From: CALXSC01 sp964493475
GTDB lineage: Bacteria; Pseudomonadota; Alphaproteobacteria; Rickettsiales; UBA1997
Assembly (NCBI GenBank): GCA_964493475.1
Contig: CAZBNS010000092.1
Coordinates: 1-5,745, forward strand
Reading direction: 5' to 3'
Length of the DNA: 5,745 nt
Position numbers and translations under genes: made by a program. Under the pieces are notes generated by a model, which saw only the letters and a program-made list of their open reading frames with translations, searched no databases and was not told where the DNA came from. Numbering within the stretch: the stretch's first letter is position 1; the number at the start of each line of letters is the position of its first letter. This document shows positions 1 to 5,640 of the stretch, in pieces.

Positions 1-71
1 GACATGCTGAGAGGGAGATTTTAATATTAATACATTCATGACATGCTGAGAGGGAGATTTCAATATTAATA
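1..71. repeat. Two tandem copies of a 32-bp unit (39-bp period)
   Basis: Copy 1 (1-32) and copy 2 (40-71) both begin GACATGCTGAGAGGGAGATT and differ at a single position (T at 22, C at 61). They are separated by 7 nt and then diverge. The 3' part of each unit contains the AT palindrome AATATT (TTAATATTAA in full in copy 1). The first copy begins exactly at the window edge, so more copies may lie to the left. The unit is richer in G than the surrounding AT-rich DNA. The 7-nt gap is far too short for a CRISPR spacer. It is best read as an intergenic tandem or dispersed repeat of unknown role. Confidence 0.8.
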
Positions 72-80
72 AAGTCCTGT

Positions 81-135
81 CATTACCAGGCTAGATTTCT
101 TCGTGGTGTTGGGTTCGGAGACCCAACACCTAATG
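81..135. repeat. Palindromic intergenic element with a perfect 10-bp stem
   Basis: Positions 105-114 (GGTGTTGGGT) and 121-130 (ACCCAACACC) are exact reverse complements around a 6-nt loop TCGGAG. An outer pair, CATTA at 81-85 and TAATG at 131-135, flanks it directly on the right and with 19 extra nt on the left. Neither side is followed by a T tract, so it does not look like a standard intrinsic terminator, although it lies downstream of the leftward operon. On the minus strand the stretch containing GAAGAAATCTAGCCTGGTAA followed by TGACA resembles the dispersed AATGAC-type palindromes seen in many alphaproteobacterial genomes. That resemblance is from memory and is an inference. Confidence 0.7.
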
Positions 136-268
136 TTATCTCAAACTTAAACCAAAAAATAAATTAAGATTTGATATTTTTTTGATGGGAAATGATTATA
201 ATTTTCTATCAAAATGGGTGATAAAATGCGTTTTGTATATTTAAAAACTGGATTTTTGTTTTCGTAAT
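136..268. other. AT-rich intergenic stretch, no gene seen
   Basis: I see no coding potential here on either strand. The one local structure is a weak AT-rich hairpin, TATCA at 207-211 pairing with TGATA at 219-223 around AAATGGG, with T and A runs outside it (202-205 and 224-226). It lies downstream of the leftward genes and could help end their transcript, but it has no GC-rich stem and no clear U-run, so I do not call it a terminator. Confidence 0.5.
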
Positions 269-436
269 TCATAAGGATAAAGTCTGTGAGAATCGAGTTA
301 GCTGTTCAATTATTAACTTATCTAGTGGCGAATAGCCAAAATAGTTTCTCCTATCTTTGAAGTCTCTTGCATCATTGAATGCAAAATTATATTGAAAGGC
401 TTTGTATAAAATTTCTAGCGTATTGAATGCATTCAT
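269..436 (-). CDS. Possible small protein of 55 aa overlapping the hydrolase 3' end
   Basis: An ATG at 436-434 opens a reading frame of 55 codons ending in TGA at 271-269. It begins MNAFNTLEIL and ends EQLTRFSQTLSL; the middle, DARDFKDRRNYFGYSPLDK, is charged and aromatic and reads like a real soluble protein rather than random AT-rich translation. Its first 50 nt overlap the last codons of the upstream hydrolase in another frame, so it would be the third gene of the leftward operon, perhaps translated by coupling. No good Shine-Dalgarno precedes the ATG; the nearest purine run is a GGA about 13 nt upstream. A 10-bp direct repeat (ATTGAATGCA at 374-383 and 422-431, plus strand) gives AFN twice in the peptide. 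I recognise no family. It could also be a decayed gene remnant. Confidence 0.4.
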   Translation of the reverse strand: MNAFNTLEILYKAFQYNFAFNDARDFKDRRNYFGYSPLDKLIIEQLTRFSQTLSL

Positions 437-1037
437 TATTTATCATGTGATCCATATCTTGTATGGAGTGAGATTCGTATTCTATATCAAATTCTCTTAA
501 TACGTTTTCTGTTCTTTCCAAGTTATTGTATGGAACCATAGTGTCAGCTGTTCCGTGGCATAAAAATATTTTTGGTTTTGATTGTATTTCTTTTTTTAAG
601 GTTTCTACAGTGTCTGGAAGCATTCCTGAAAATGATAAGATGGCAATTGGAGCTGGTTTTCTTCTTAAGCCTGAGTATAGTGCTAACATTGCTCCCTGTG
701 AAAATCCCCCAATTATTAGGTTGTTATTGTTTAAATTAAATCTTTTTAATTGTTCGTCTATAAAATTGTTTAATATTTTTTGGGATGTTCTGATTTCTTT
801 TAAAATGCTAAATAGGTTCATAGTTTTTAATGAAAACCATTGATAACCATTGCATTGCATTTCACATCTATTTGGAGCATTAACCGATATTATTGCTGTA
901 TTTGGAAGTAAATCTCTAAAATGCATGCCTAAACTAAATAAGTCTTCTGCGTCAGATCCATATCCATGTAATAAAATAAATATACTTTTGGTGTGTTTTG
1001 GTACTAGTTCCAAGTGAGTTAGTTTTTCAACATCCAT
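387..1037 (-). CDS. Carboxylesterase / phospholipase-type alpha/beta hydrolase
   Basis: This is a complete 216-aa protein, a normal length for the small cytosolic carboxylesterase/acyl-protein-thioesterase-like family, which hydrolyses ester bonds in acyl or lysophospholipid-type substrates. The oxyanion-hole motif LHGYGSD lies at residues 23-29, the nucleophile elbow GFSQG at 111-115 (Ser113), the acid Asp165 in HGTADTMVPY and the catalytic His197 in DMDH, so the triad is intact. There is no signal peptide or membrane segment, which suggests a cytoplasmic enzyme. The ATG lies only 2 nt after the TAG of the upstream 194-aa gene and no Shine-Dalgarno is visible, so translation is probably coupled to that gene. 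The true substrate cannot be told from sequence, so I assign no symbol. Confidence 0.9.
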   Translation of the reverse strand: MDVEKLTHLELVPKHTKSIFILLHGYGSDAEDLFSLGMHFRDLLPNTAIISVNAPNRCEMQCNGYQWFSLKTMNLFSILKEIRTSQKILNNFIDEQLKRFNLNNNNLIIGGFSQGAMLALYSGLRRKPAPIAILSFSGMLPDTVETLKKEIQSKPKIFLCHGTADTMVPYNNLERTENVLREFDIEYESHSIQDMDHMINNECIQYARNFIQSLSI

Positions 1038-1039
1038 GA

Positions 1040-1624
1040 CTATTTTTTATTTGTTTCTAATGTAAGGTTAACCTCTTTGCTTGGGCTGGCTATAAGCCTT
1101 TTTATCTTTTCTAATGGTGATAAACCAAAATTGATTGCGTAGGTATTTTTTGTTATAAAATAAACTGTGTAGTAAGCAAACGGTTTGAAAAATATGCTGT
1201 TGCTTATTTTGTTCTTTTTTCCAAATACTCTTTTGAATACGCTAATATTTTGTTGTTTTATAATGTTATTTATTAATACTTTTTTTGTTGTTTTTTTGTT
1301 GTGGTTGTTGTTTCTAAACCTGATAACTGAGTAATTGCTTTTTTTGATTATTGTTGAAATGACTAAATTTATGTTGTGAAAGTCGCTTAATTCTAAGTTT
1401 AAAATTATAACTTCAAATTTATTGTCATCATACTCGTTTAAAAATTTTAATATTTTGGTTTCATTATTTTCAGATAATTCGTCAAAAATAATGCCTTTTG
1501 ATTTTAATACTTCGGTTATATCGGAGCTGTTATTCCCTATAACTAATGCGTTTTTGGTATTTTTTGGAATATTATTAAAAATTATCTTAGAATTAATTTT
1601 TGGCCTGCTATTATAATTACTCAT
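1040..1624 (-). CDS. Unknown Asn/Lys-rich protein, possible degenerate MetW/methyltransferase-like fold
   Basis: This 194-aa protein is the first gene of the leftward operon. About 30 residues are Asn and 27 Lys, the signature of strong AT drift. There is no signal peptide or membrane segment. The pattern of a beta-strand plus loop (NALVIGNN, residues 25-32), then SKGIIFDELSENN (42-54), then FEVIILNLELSDFHN (70-84), then YSVIRFRNNN (98-107) follows the order of a Rossmann methyltransferase of the MetW kind: motif I, acidic strand, FDYVILSQTLQ-like strand, then IVSFPNFGHW-like strand. The glycine-rich SAM loop is not preserved, so if related it has probably lost the usual cofactor site. The C-terminal part, FKPFAYYTVYFITK (146-159), also resembles the last strands of such proteins. 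This is a by-eye resemblance only. ATG at 1624 is the natural start; the protein is clearly coding but its function is unassigned. Confidence 0.75.
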   Translation of the reverse strand: MSNYNSRPKINSKIIFNNIPKNTKNALVIGNNSSDITEVLKSKGIIFDELSENNETKILKFLNEYDDNKFEVIILNLELSDFHNINLVISTIIKKSNYSVIRFRNNNHNKKTTKKVLINNIIKQQNISVFKRVFGKKNKISNSIFFKPFAYYTVYFITKNTYAINFGLSPLEKIKRLIASPSKEVNLTLETNKK

Positions 1625-1646
1625 ATTTTTCTATATTTTCCCAACG

Positions 1647-1652
1647 ATTATA
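1647..1652 (-). promoter_or_regulatory. Candidate -10 box for the leftward operon
   Basis: On the minus strand positions 1652-1647 read TATAAT, a perfect -10 hexamer, placed so that transcription would begin roughly 15 nt before the ATG at 1624. At 17-nt spacing the -35 position (1675-1670) reads TTTTAA, a poor match. The region is so AT-rich that chance hexamers are expected, so the call rests mainly on position. The leader shows only a distant GGGAA as possible ribosome-binding sequence. Confidence 0.35.
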
Positions 1653-1703
1653 ATATTAAGCACTAAATTTTAAAAATAAAGCTTTATATAATGTGGTTTT
1701 AGT

Positions 1704-1731
1704 ATGACATTCAAATGAAATGAATTAATAT
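1704..1731 (+). promoter_or_regulatory. Possible upstream second promoter for pflB
   Basis: ATGACA (1704-1709, five of six to TTGACA) is followed after 16 nt by TAATAT (1726-1731). The spacer contains AAATGAAATG, the same 10-mer that sits in the spacer of the promoter nearer the gene. Transcripts from here would have a leader of about 160 nt. The call is tentative because the DNA is AT-rich. Confidence 0.25.
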
Positions 1732-1860
1732 TATTCAATGCCTTAGCGGTGAGTTTGATATTTTATTATAACATTAAATTTATAAAATTCTGTTTTTTAT
1801 TGTGGATAATTTGGAATTAATACTTTTAATATGTTATACCTTTACATTTTAAATGAAATG
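1707..1860 (+). repeat. Paired motif ACATT-(1-2 nt)-AAATGAAATG upstream of pflB
   Basis: The exact 10-mer AAATGAAATG occurs at 1713-1722 and 1851-1860, each preceded by ACATT with one or two bases between (ACATTC at 1707, ACATTTT at 1844). The copies are 138 bp apart, in the same orientation, and each falls between the -35 and -10 of a putative rightward promoter. This could be a binding site for a regulator acting on pflB, or a remnant of promoter duplication. It does not match the FNR consensus. Confidence 0.4.
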
Positions 1861-1869
1861 TTTTATATA
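1841..1869 (+). promoter_or_regulatory. Candidate pflB promoter
   Basis: TTTACA (1841-1846) is separated by exactly 17 nt from TATATA (1864-1869); TATAAA (1866-1871) is an overlapping alternative -10. Transcription would begin near 1876, giving a leader of about 24 nt that just accommodates the ribosome-binding site. This is the best sigma70-type match in the intergenic region, though AT content raises the chance rate. Confidence 0.5.
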
Positions 1870-1888
1870 AAGGAATGTTAATTAAATA

Positions 1889-1896
1889 GAAGAGGG
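1889..1896 (+). promoter_or_regulatory. pflB ribosome-binding site
   Basis: GAAGAGGG ends 3 nt before the ATG at 1900. It is the clearest Shine-Dalgarno in the window; the other genes lack one. It supports the chosen start and fits a strongly expressed metabolic gene. Confidence 0.65.
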
Positions 1897-1899
1897 AAA

Positions 1900-4119
1900 A
1901 TGTCAGAATTTAAGGGCGAATATTGGAAATCCGAAATTGATGTAAGGGATTTTATTCAAGAGAATTATACAGCTTACATAGGAGATGATAAATTTTTAAA
2001 ATCTTCAACAGATAAAACTAAAAAAGTTTGGAACAAATTAACGGAAATGTTCAAAGTTGAAATGGAAAAGGGCGTTTATGATGCAGAAACTAAACTTCCA
2101 CAGAGTTTAGATACTTATGGCGCAGGCTATATTGATAAAGAAAATGAAGTAATTTTTGGTCTTCAAACAGATAAACCTCTTAAAAGGGGCATATATCCAA
2201 AAGGCGGATTTAGAATGGTTGAAACCGCTTTAAAAGCTTATGGATATGAAATAGATCCACTTACAAAAGAAATTTTTACAAAATATAGAAAAACCCATAA
2301 TGATGGCGTTTTTTCGGCTTATGATGATGATATTAAAGCTTGCAGACATTCACATATAATTACTGGTTTGCCTGATGCTTATGGCAGAGGCAGAATTATT
2401 GGCGACTATAGAAGAGTTGCTTTATATGGTGTTGATAGATTGATAGAAGAAAAACAAAAGGATTTTAAAAATCTTGGCGGTGAAGAATGCAATGAAGATA
2501 TTATAAGAAAAAGAGAAGAAATAACCGAACAAATTTTAGCTTTAAAAGCCTTTAAAAATATGTGTTCTAAATATGGTTTTGATGTGTCAAAACCTGCACG
2601 AAATGCGAGGGAAGCGGTTCAATGGGTTTATTTTGCATATTTGGGTGCTGTAAAAGATCAAGACGGCGCTGCAATGTCTATAGGCAGAATTTCAACTTTC
2701 CTTGACATTTATATTGAAAAGGACATCAAAGAAGGAAAATTAACAGAGGAAGAGGCTCAGGAGTTGATAGATCAGATGATTATCAAATTGAGAATTGTTA
2801 GATTTTTAAGAACTCCAGAATATAATGAACTATTTACTGGAGATCCAACTTGGGTAACGGAATCAGTTGGCGGCATGGGTGTTGACGGAAGAAGTCTCAC
2901 TACAAAAACTTCTTTTAGATTTTTGCATACTCTTTATAATTTAGGTCCTGCACCAGAACCAAACCTAACAATTTTGTGGTCTGAAAGATTGCCGGAAAAT
3001 TGGAAAAAATTTTGCGCAAAAGTTTCAATAGACACATCGGCAATTCAATATGAAAACGATGACTTAATGAGGCCGCTCTATGGGGATGATTACGGCATAG
3101 CTTGTTGTGTTTCGTCAATGAAAATTGGAAAGCAAATGCAATTTTTTGGAGCAAGAGCAAATTTAGTAAAATGCATGCTTTATGCTATAAATGGCGGTAA
3201 AGACGAAATTACAGGCGAACAAGTTGCTCCAATCTTTGAACCAATTACAAGTGAATATTTAAATTATGATGAAGTAATAGTTAAATTTAACCAAATGATG
3301 AAATGGTTGGCTAAAACTTATTGCAATGCGTTGAAAATAATTCATTATATGCATGACAAATATGCCTATGAAGCTTACGAAATGGCCTTGCATGACACAG
3401 ATGTTGAAAGATTTGAGGCTTCAGGTATAGCAGGTGTTTCAATAGTTGCAGATTCACTAAACGCCATAAAAAATTGCAAAGTAAAAGTTAAAAGAAACGA
3501 GCAAGGTTTAGCCGTTGATTTTGAACGAGAAGGCGACTATATTCCTTTTGGAAATAATAATGATGAATCAGATAAATTTGCTGTTGACACTGTAAAAACA
3601 TTTATGGGATATATGGGCTCTCATGAAACTTACAGAGACGCAATTGCAACTCAGTCTATATTAACAATTACTTCAAATGTCGTATATGGAAAGAAAACCG
3701 GCAATACTCCTTGTGGAAGAAGAGCTGGAACACCATTCGCACCGGGCGCAAACCCAATGAATGGAAGAGATACTTGCGGTGCCATCGCAGCTTTAAGCTC
3801 TGTAGCCAAACTGCCTTTTGCATATTCAAGAGACGGCATTTCATATACATTCGCAATCACTCCTGCAGCTTTAGGCAAAGAAAAAGACGCTCAAGTTAAT
3901 AATTTAATTTCATTGCTTGACGGTTATTTCACACGAAAAGGCGGACAGCATTTAAATGTAAACGTATTTAAAAAAGAGTTGCTTGAAGACGCAATGAAAC
4001 ACCCAGAAAAATATCCTCAATTGACAATTAGAGTTTCCGGTTATGCTGTTAATTTTATTAAATTGACGAAGGAACAGCAGTTGGATGTGATTAACAGGAC
4101 GATTAATAGCTGTATGTGA
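1900..4119 (+). CDS. pflB: Pyruvate formate-lyase (formate C-acetyltransferase)
   Basis: This 739-aa glycyl-radical enzyme cleaves pyruvate with CoA to acetyl-CoA and formate in the anaerobic cytosol. It aligns from end to end with known PFL: VRDFIQENYT near the N-terminus, LTGLPDAYGRGR-type motif at 156-165, GDYRRVALYG at 168-177, SIDTSAIQYENDDLMRP at 376-392, the catalytic pair Cys402-Cys403 in GIACCVS, GKQMQFFGARAN at 410-421 and the glycyl-radical site RVSGYAV at 711-717 (Gly714), ending LTKEQQLDVINRT before the last residues. E. coli PFL is about 20 aa longer; one visible difference is the shorter DGYFTRKGGQH stretch (674-684). Oddities are Cys605 in NTPCGRR, where Asp is usual, and Cys626 in GRDTCGA. 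The enzyme needs an activase (PflA), not encoded in this window. The gene is visibly less AT-rich than its neighbours, as expected for a conserved, well-expressed gene. Start ATG is supported by the GAAGAGGG site. Confidence 0.97.
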   Translation: MSEFKGEYWKSEIDVRDFIQENYTAYIGDDKFLKSSTDKTKKVWNKLTEMFKVEMEKGVYDAETKLPQSLDTYGAGYIDKENEVIFGLQTDKPLKRGIYPKGGFRMVETALKAYGYEIDPLTKEIFTKYRKTHNDGVFSAYDDDIKACRHSHIITGLPDAYGRGRIIGDYRRVALYGVDRLIEEKQKDFKNLGGEECNEDIIRKREEITEQILALKAFKNMCSKYGFDVSKPARNAREAVQWVYFAYLGAVKDQDGAAMSIGRISTFLDIYIEKDIKEGKLTEEEAQELIDQMIIKLRIVRFLRTPEYNELFTGDPTWVTESVGGMGVDGRSLTTKTSFRFLHTLYNLGPAPEPNLTILWSERLPENWKKFCAKVSIDTSAIQYENDDLMRPLYGDDYGIACCVSSMKIGKQMQFFGARANLVKCMLYAINGGKDEITGEQVAPIFEPITSEYLNYDEVIVKFNQMMKWLAKTYCNALKIIHYMHDKYAYEAYEMALHDTDVERFEASGIAGVSIVADSLNAIKNCKVKVKRNEQGLAVDFEREGDYIPFGNNNDESDKFAVDTVKTFMGYMGSHETYRDAIATQSILTITSNVVYGKKTGNTPCGRRAGTPFAPGANPMNGRDTCGAIAALSSVAKLPFAYSRDGISYTFAITPAALGKEKDAQVNNLISLLDGYFTRKGGQHLNVNVFKKELLEDAMKHPEKYPQLTIRVSGYAVNFIKLTKEQQLDVINRTINSCM

Positions 4120-4167
4120 GTTGTTATAATAGCAGTGTAGAATATAAGCTTCCAAAGGTTGATTGGC

Positions 4168-4200
4168 AGCCATGTATAATTTTGGCTAATTTATTTTTAT
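4168..4200 (+). terminator. Weak intrinsic terminator-like hairpin after pflB
   Basis: AGCCA (4168-4172) pairs with TGGCT (4183-4187) around a 10-nt loop, followed by AATTTATTTTTAT. The stem is short, but position and T-rich tail fit an intrinsic terminator 49 nt after the pflB stop. The loop contains TATAAT (4175-4180), which could alternatively be a -10 box for the kinase gene, though no fitting -35 lies upstream. Confidence 0.35.
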
Positions 4201-4253
4201 AGACAATAAAAAATATTAATACATAATTTTAACATGCTAAATATTAAAACTAT

Positions 4254-5549
4254 GTGTTTATTAGAAAATACTTCCCTAGAAAAATATTCTATCGTTTTTT
4301 ATTAATTATTGTCTTACCAGTATTTATAATACAATTAGTCTCCAGCTATGTTTTTTATCAAAATCATATACAAAAAGTAGTTAAGAAAATTTCAAATGAT
4401 ACAATTCAAAAAGTAATTTTTATTAATAATAATTATACACTTAATTCGGATTTTAATGAAATCAATATTAAGGTAAATTTTTTGAAAAATTCAAAAATAC
4501 CAAAAAGAAAACTTTTAAAGAAATCTGATAAATATTTCTTTTTTAATCAAGAGCAGTTCTTTATTCAATCACTATTAAAAGATATAAAAGAGCCAATGGC
4601 AGTTGATGATATAGGCGATTATTATGTCATTTCTATACAAAAAACAGGGGGGGTGCTGAAAATTACCGTTGTAAAAAAAGATTTAATAGTAAAAACAGCA
4701 AATGTTTTTATGGCTTGGAATGTTGCTTTATCCATTATTACTTTGCTGATTGCAATTATTTTTATGAAAAATCAGTTGAAGCCTATTAATCTATTAAAAA
4801 AACATGTGAAAAATTTTTCATTAAATCAAAAAATAAGCCCAATAAAACCAACTGGATCAGCAGAAATAAGAGATTTAACTATTTCCTTCATTGAAATGGA
4901 AAAAAGACTAAAAAAATTTATAAACCAAAGAACAATAATGTTGGCTGGCATATCCCATGATTTAAGAACGCCACTAACCCGAATGAAGCTTGAATTGGAA
5001 ATGATGAATAGTCCTTCAAAAAAATATTTGGCTGAAGATATTGAATTTATGGAAAAAATTATAAATCAATATTTAAATTTTATAAAAAATATTAAAAGTG
5101 AAGATAAATCCATGACTAATATTTATGATTATGTGGAAGAATATGTAGAAGACTATAAAAAGATTAATAAAAATATAAGTTTAAAAACAAACGCTCTTGA
5201 AAAGAATGAATTAGTTTTAATACAGCAGCTAGCATTTAAGAGGGTCTTAGACAATATTGTTAATAATGGATTGAAGTTTGGGAGCAAGGTTATAATTACA
5301 ATTTCGAAACAAAATAAAAGAATTTTAATGAGTATAGACGATAATGGCAATGGAGTTAAAGAGGAACTCTTGGATAAATTAACAGAACCATTTTTTAAAG
5401 TTGATGAGTCAAGAAGTGTTAGAAAGGGAGTTGGATTGGGTTTGTCTATAGCAAAAGAAATTGTTTTGGCAAATAATGGAACGATAAAATTTAGTAAATC
5501 AAAAAAAATGAGTGGTTTAAGTGTTGAAATTGGTTTGAGTATAATATAG
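4254..5549 (+). CDS. envZ: EnvZ-type membrane sensor histidine kinase
   Basis: This 431-aa inner-membrane kinase senses an envelope signal and phosphorylates an OmpR-type response regulator. Order of parts: transmembrane helix 1 about 13-33; extracytoplasmic sensor region about 34-150; transmembrane helix 2 about 152-171; HAMP about 172-224; HisKA with H-box AGISHDLRTPLTR and phospho-accepting His235; N-box around LDNIVNN (332-338); G1 box DDNGNG (362-367); F-box EPFFK; G2 box GVGLGLS (392-398). All catalytic motifs are intact. The stretch GDYYVISIQKTGGVLKITVV (121-140), helix 2 with KNQLKPI, and INQRTIMLAGISHD match the alphaproteobacterial EnvZ pattern as I remember it. The only in-frame start after the TAA at 4245-4247 is GTG at 4254; an out-of-frame ATG lies 2 nt upstream and no Shine-Dalgarno is visible. 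No response-regulator gene is adjacent within the window. The symbol is at family level. Confidence 0.9.
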   Translation: MFIRKYFPRKIFYRFLLIIVLPVFIIQLVSSYVFYQNHIQKVVKKISNDTIQKVIFINNNYTLNSDFNEINIKVNFLKNSKIPKRKLLKKSDKYFFFNQEQFFIQSLLKDIKEPMAVDDIGDYYVISIQKTGGVLKITVVKKDLIVKTANVFMAWNVALSIITLLIAIIFMKNQLKPINLLKKHVKNFSLNQKISPIKPTGSAEIRDLTISFIEMEKRLKKFINQRTIMLAGISHDLRTPLTRMKLELEMMNSPSKKYLAEDIEFMEKIINQYLNFIKNIKSEDKSMTNIYDYVEEYVEDYKKINKNISLKTNALEKNELVLIQQLAFKRVLDNIVNNGLKFGSKVIITISKQNKRILMSIDDNGNGVKEELLDKLTEPFFKVDESRSVRKGVGLGLSIAKEIVLANNGTIKFSKSKKMSGLSVEIGLSII

Positions 5550-5640
5550 AATGTTATTTATTAATTTATATATTAGAACTATTGGTAAAAAACAGTTTTT
5601 ATATTTAATTTTGTGTAGTTGGATTTAACTTGATTTGTAG
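5550..5640. other. AT-rich intergenic stretch, no gene seen
   Basis: No ORF of note and no convincing terminator. The only structure after the kinase stop is AAAAACAGTTTTT with a 5-bp A-T stem and a 3-nt loop, followed by T-rich sequence; it is too weak to call. Confidence 0.4.

Noticed and set aside
1..71. Repeat-spacer look suggesting a CRISPR array
   Set aside because: The gap between the two repeats is only 7 nt and no cas gene is present; CRISPR spacers are about 25-40 nt.
105..130. 10-bp hairpin as terminator of the leftward operon
   Set aside because: On neither strand is the stem followed by a T run, and it lies over 130 bp past the last stop; a repeat element explains it better.
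1750..1770. TTGAT half-site suggesting an FNR box upstream of pflB
   Set aside because: The second half (ATCAA after 4 nt) is absent; what follows is T- and A-rich sequence. No full FNR or Rex palindrome was found by eye in 1625-1899.
1875..1889. Four-codon ORF (ATG TTA ATT AAA TAG) in the pflB leader as a leader peptide
   Set aside because: It would begin at or before the predicted transcription start, with no ribosome-binding site in the transcript, and no attenuator structure follows.
2915..4173. Several antisense or out-of-frame ORFs of 60-80 codons over the pflB coding region and its end
   Set aside because: They are shadows of a fully conserved gene and their translations show no recognisable family or motif.
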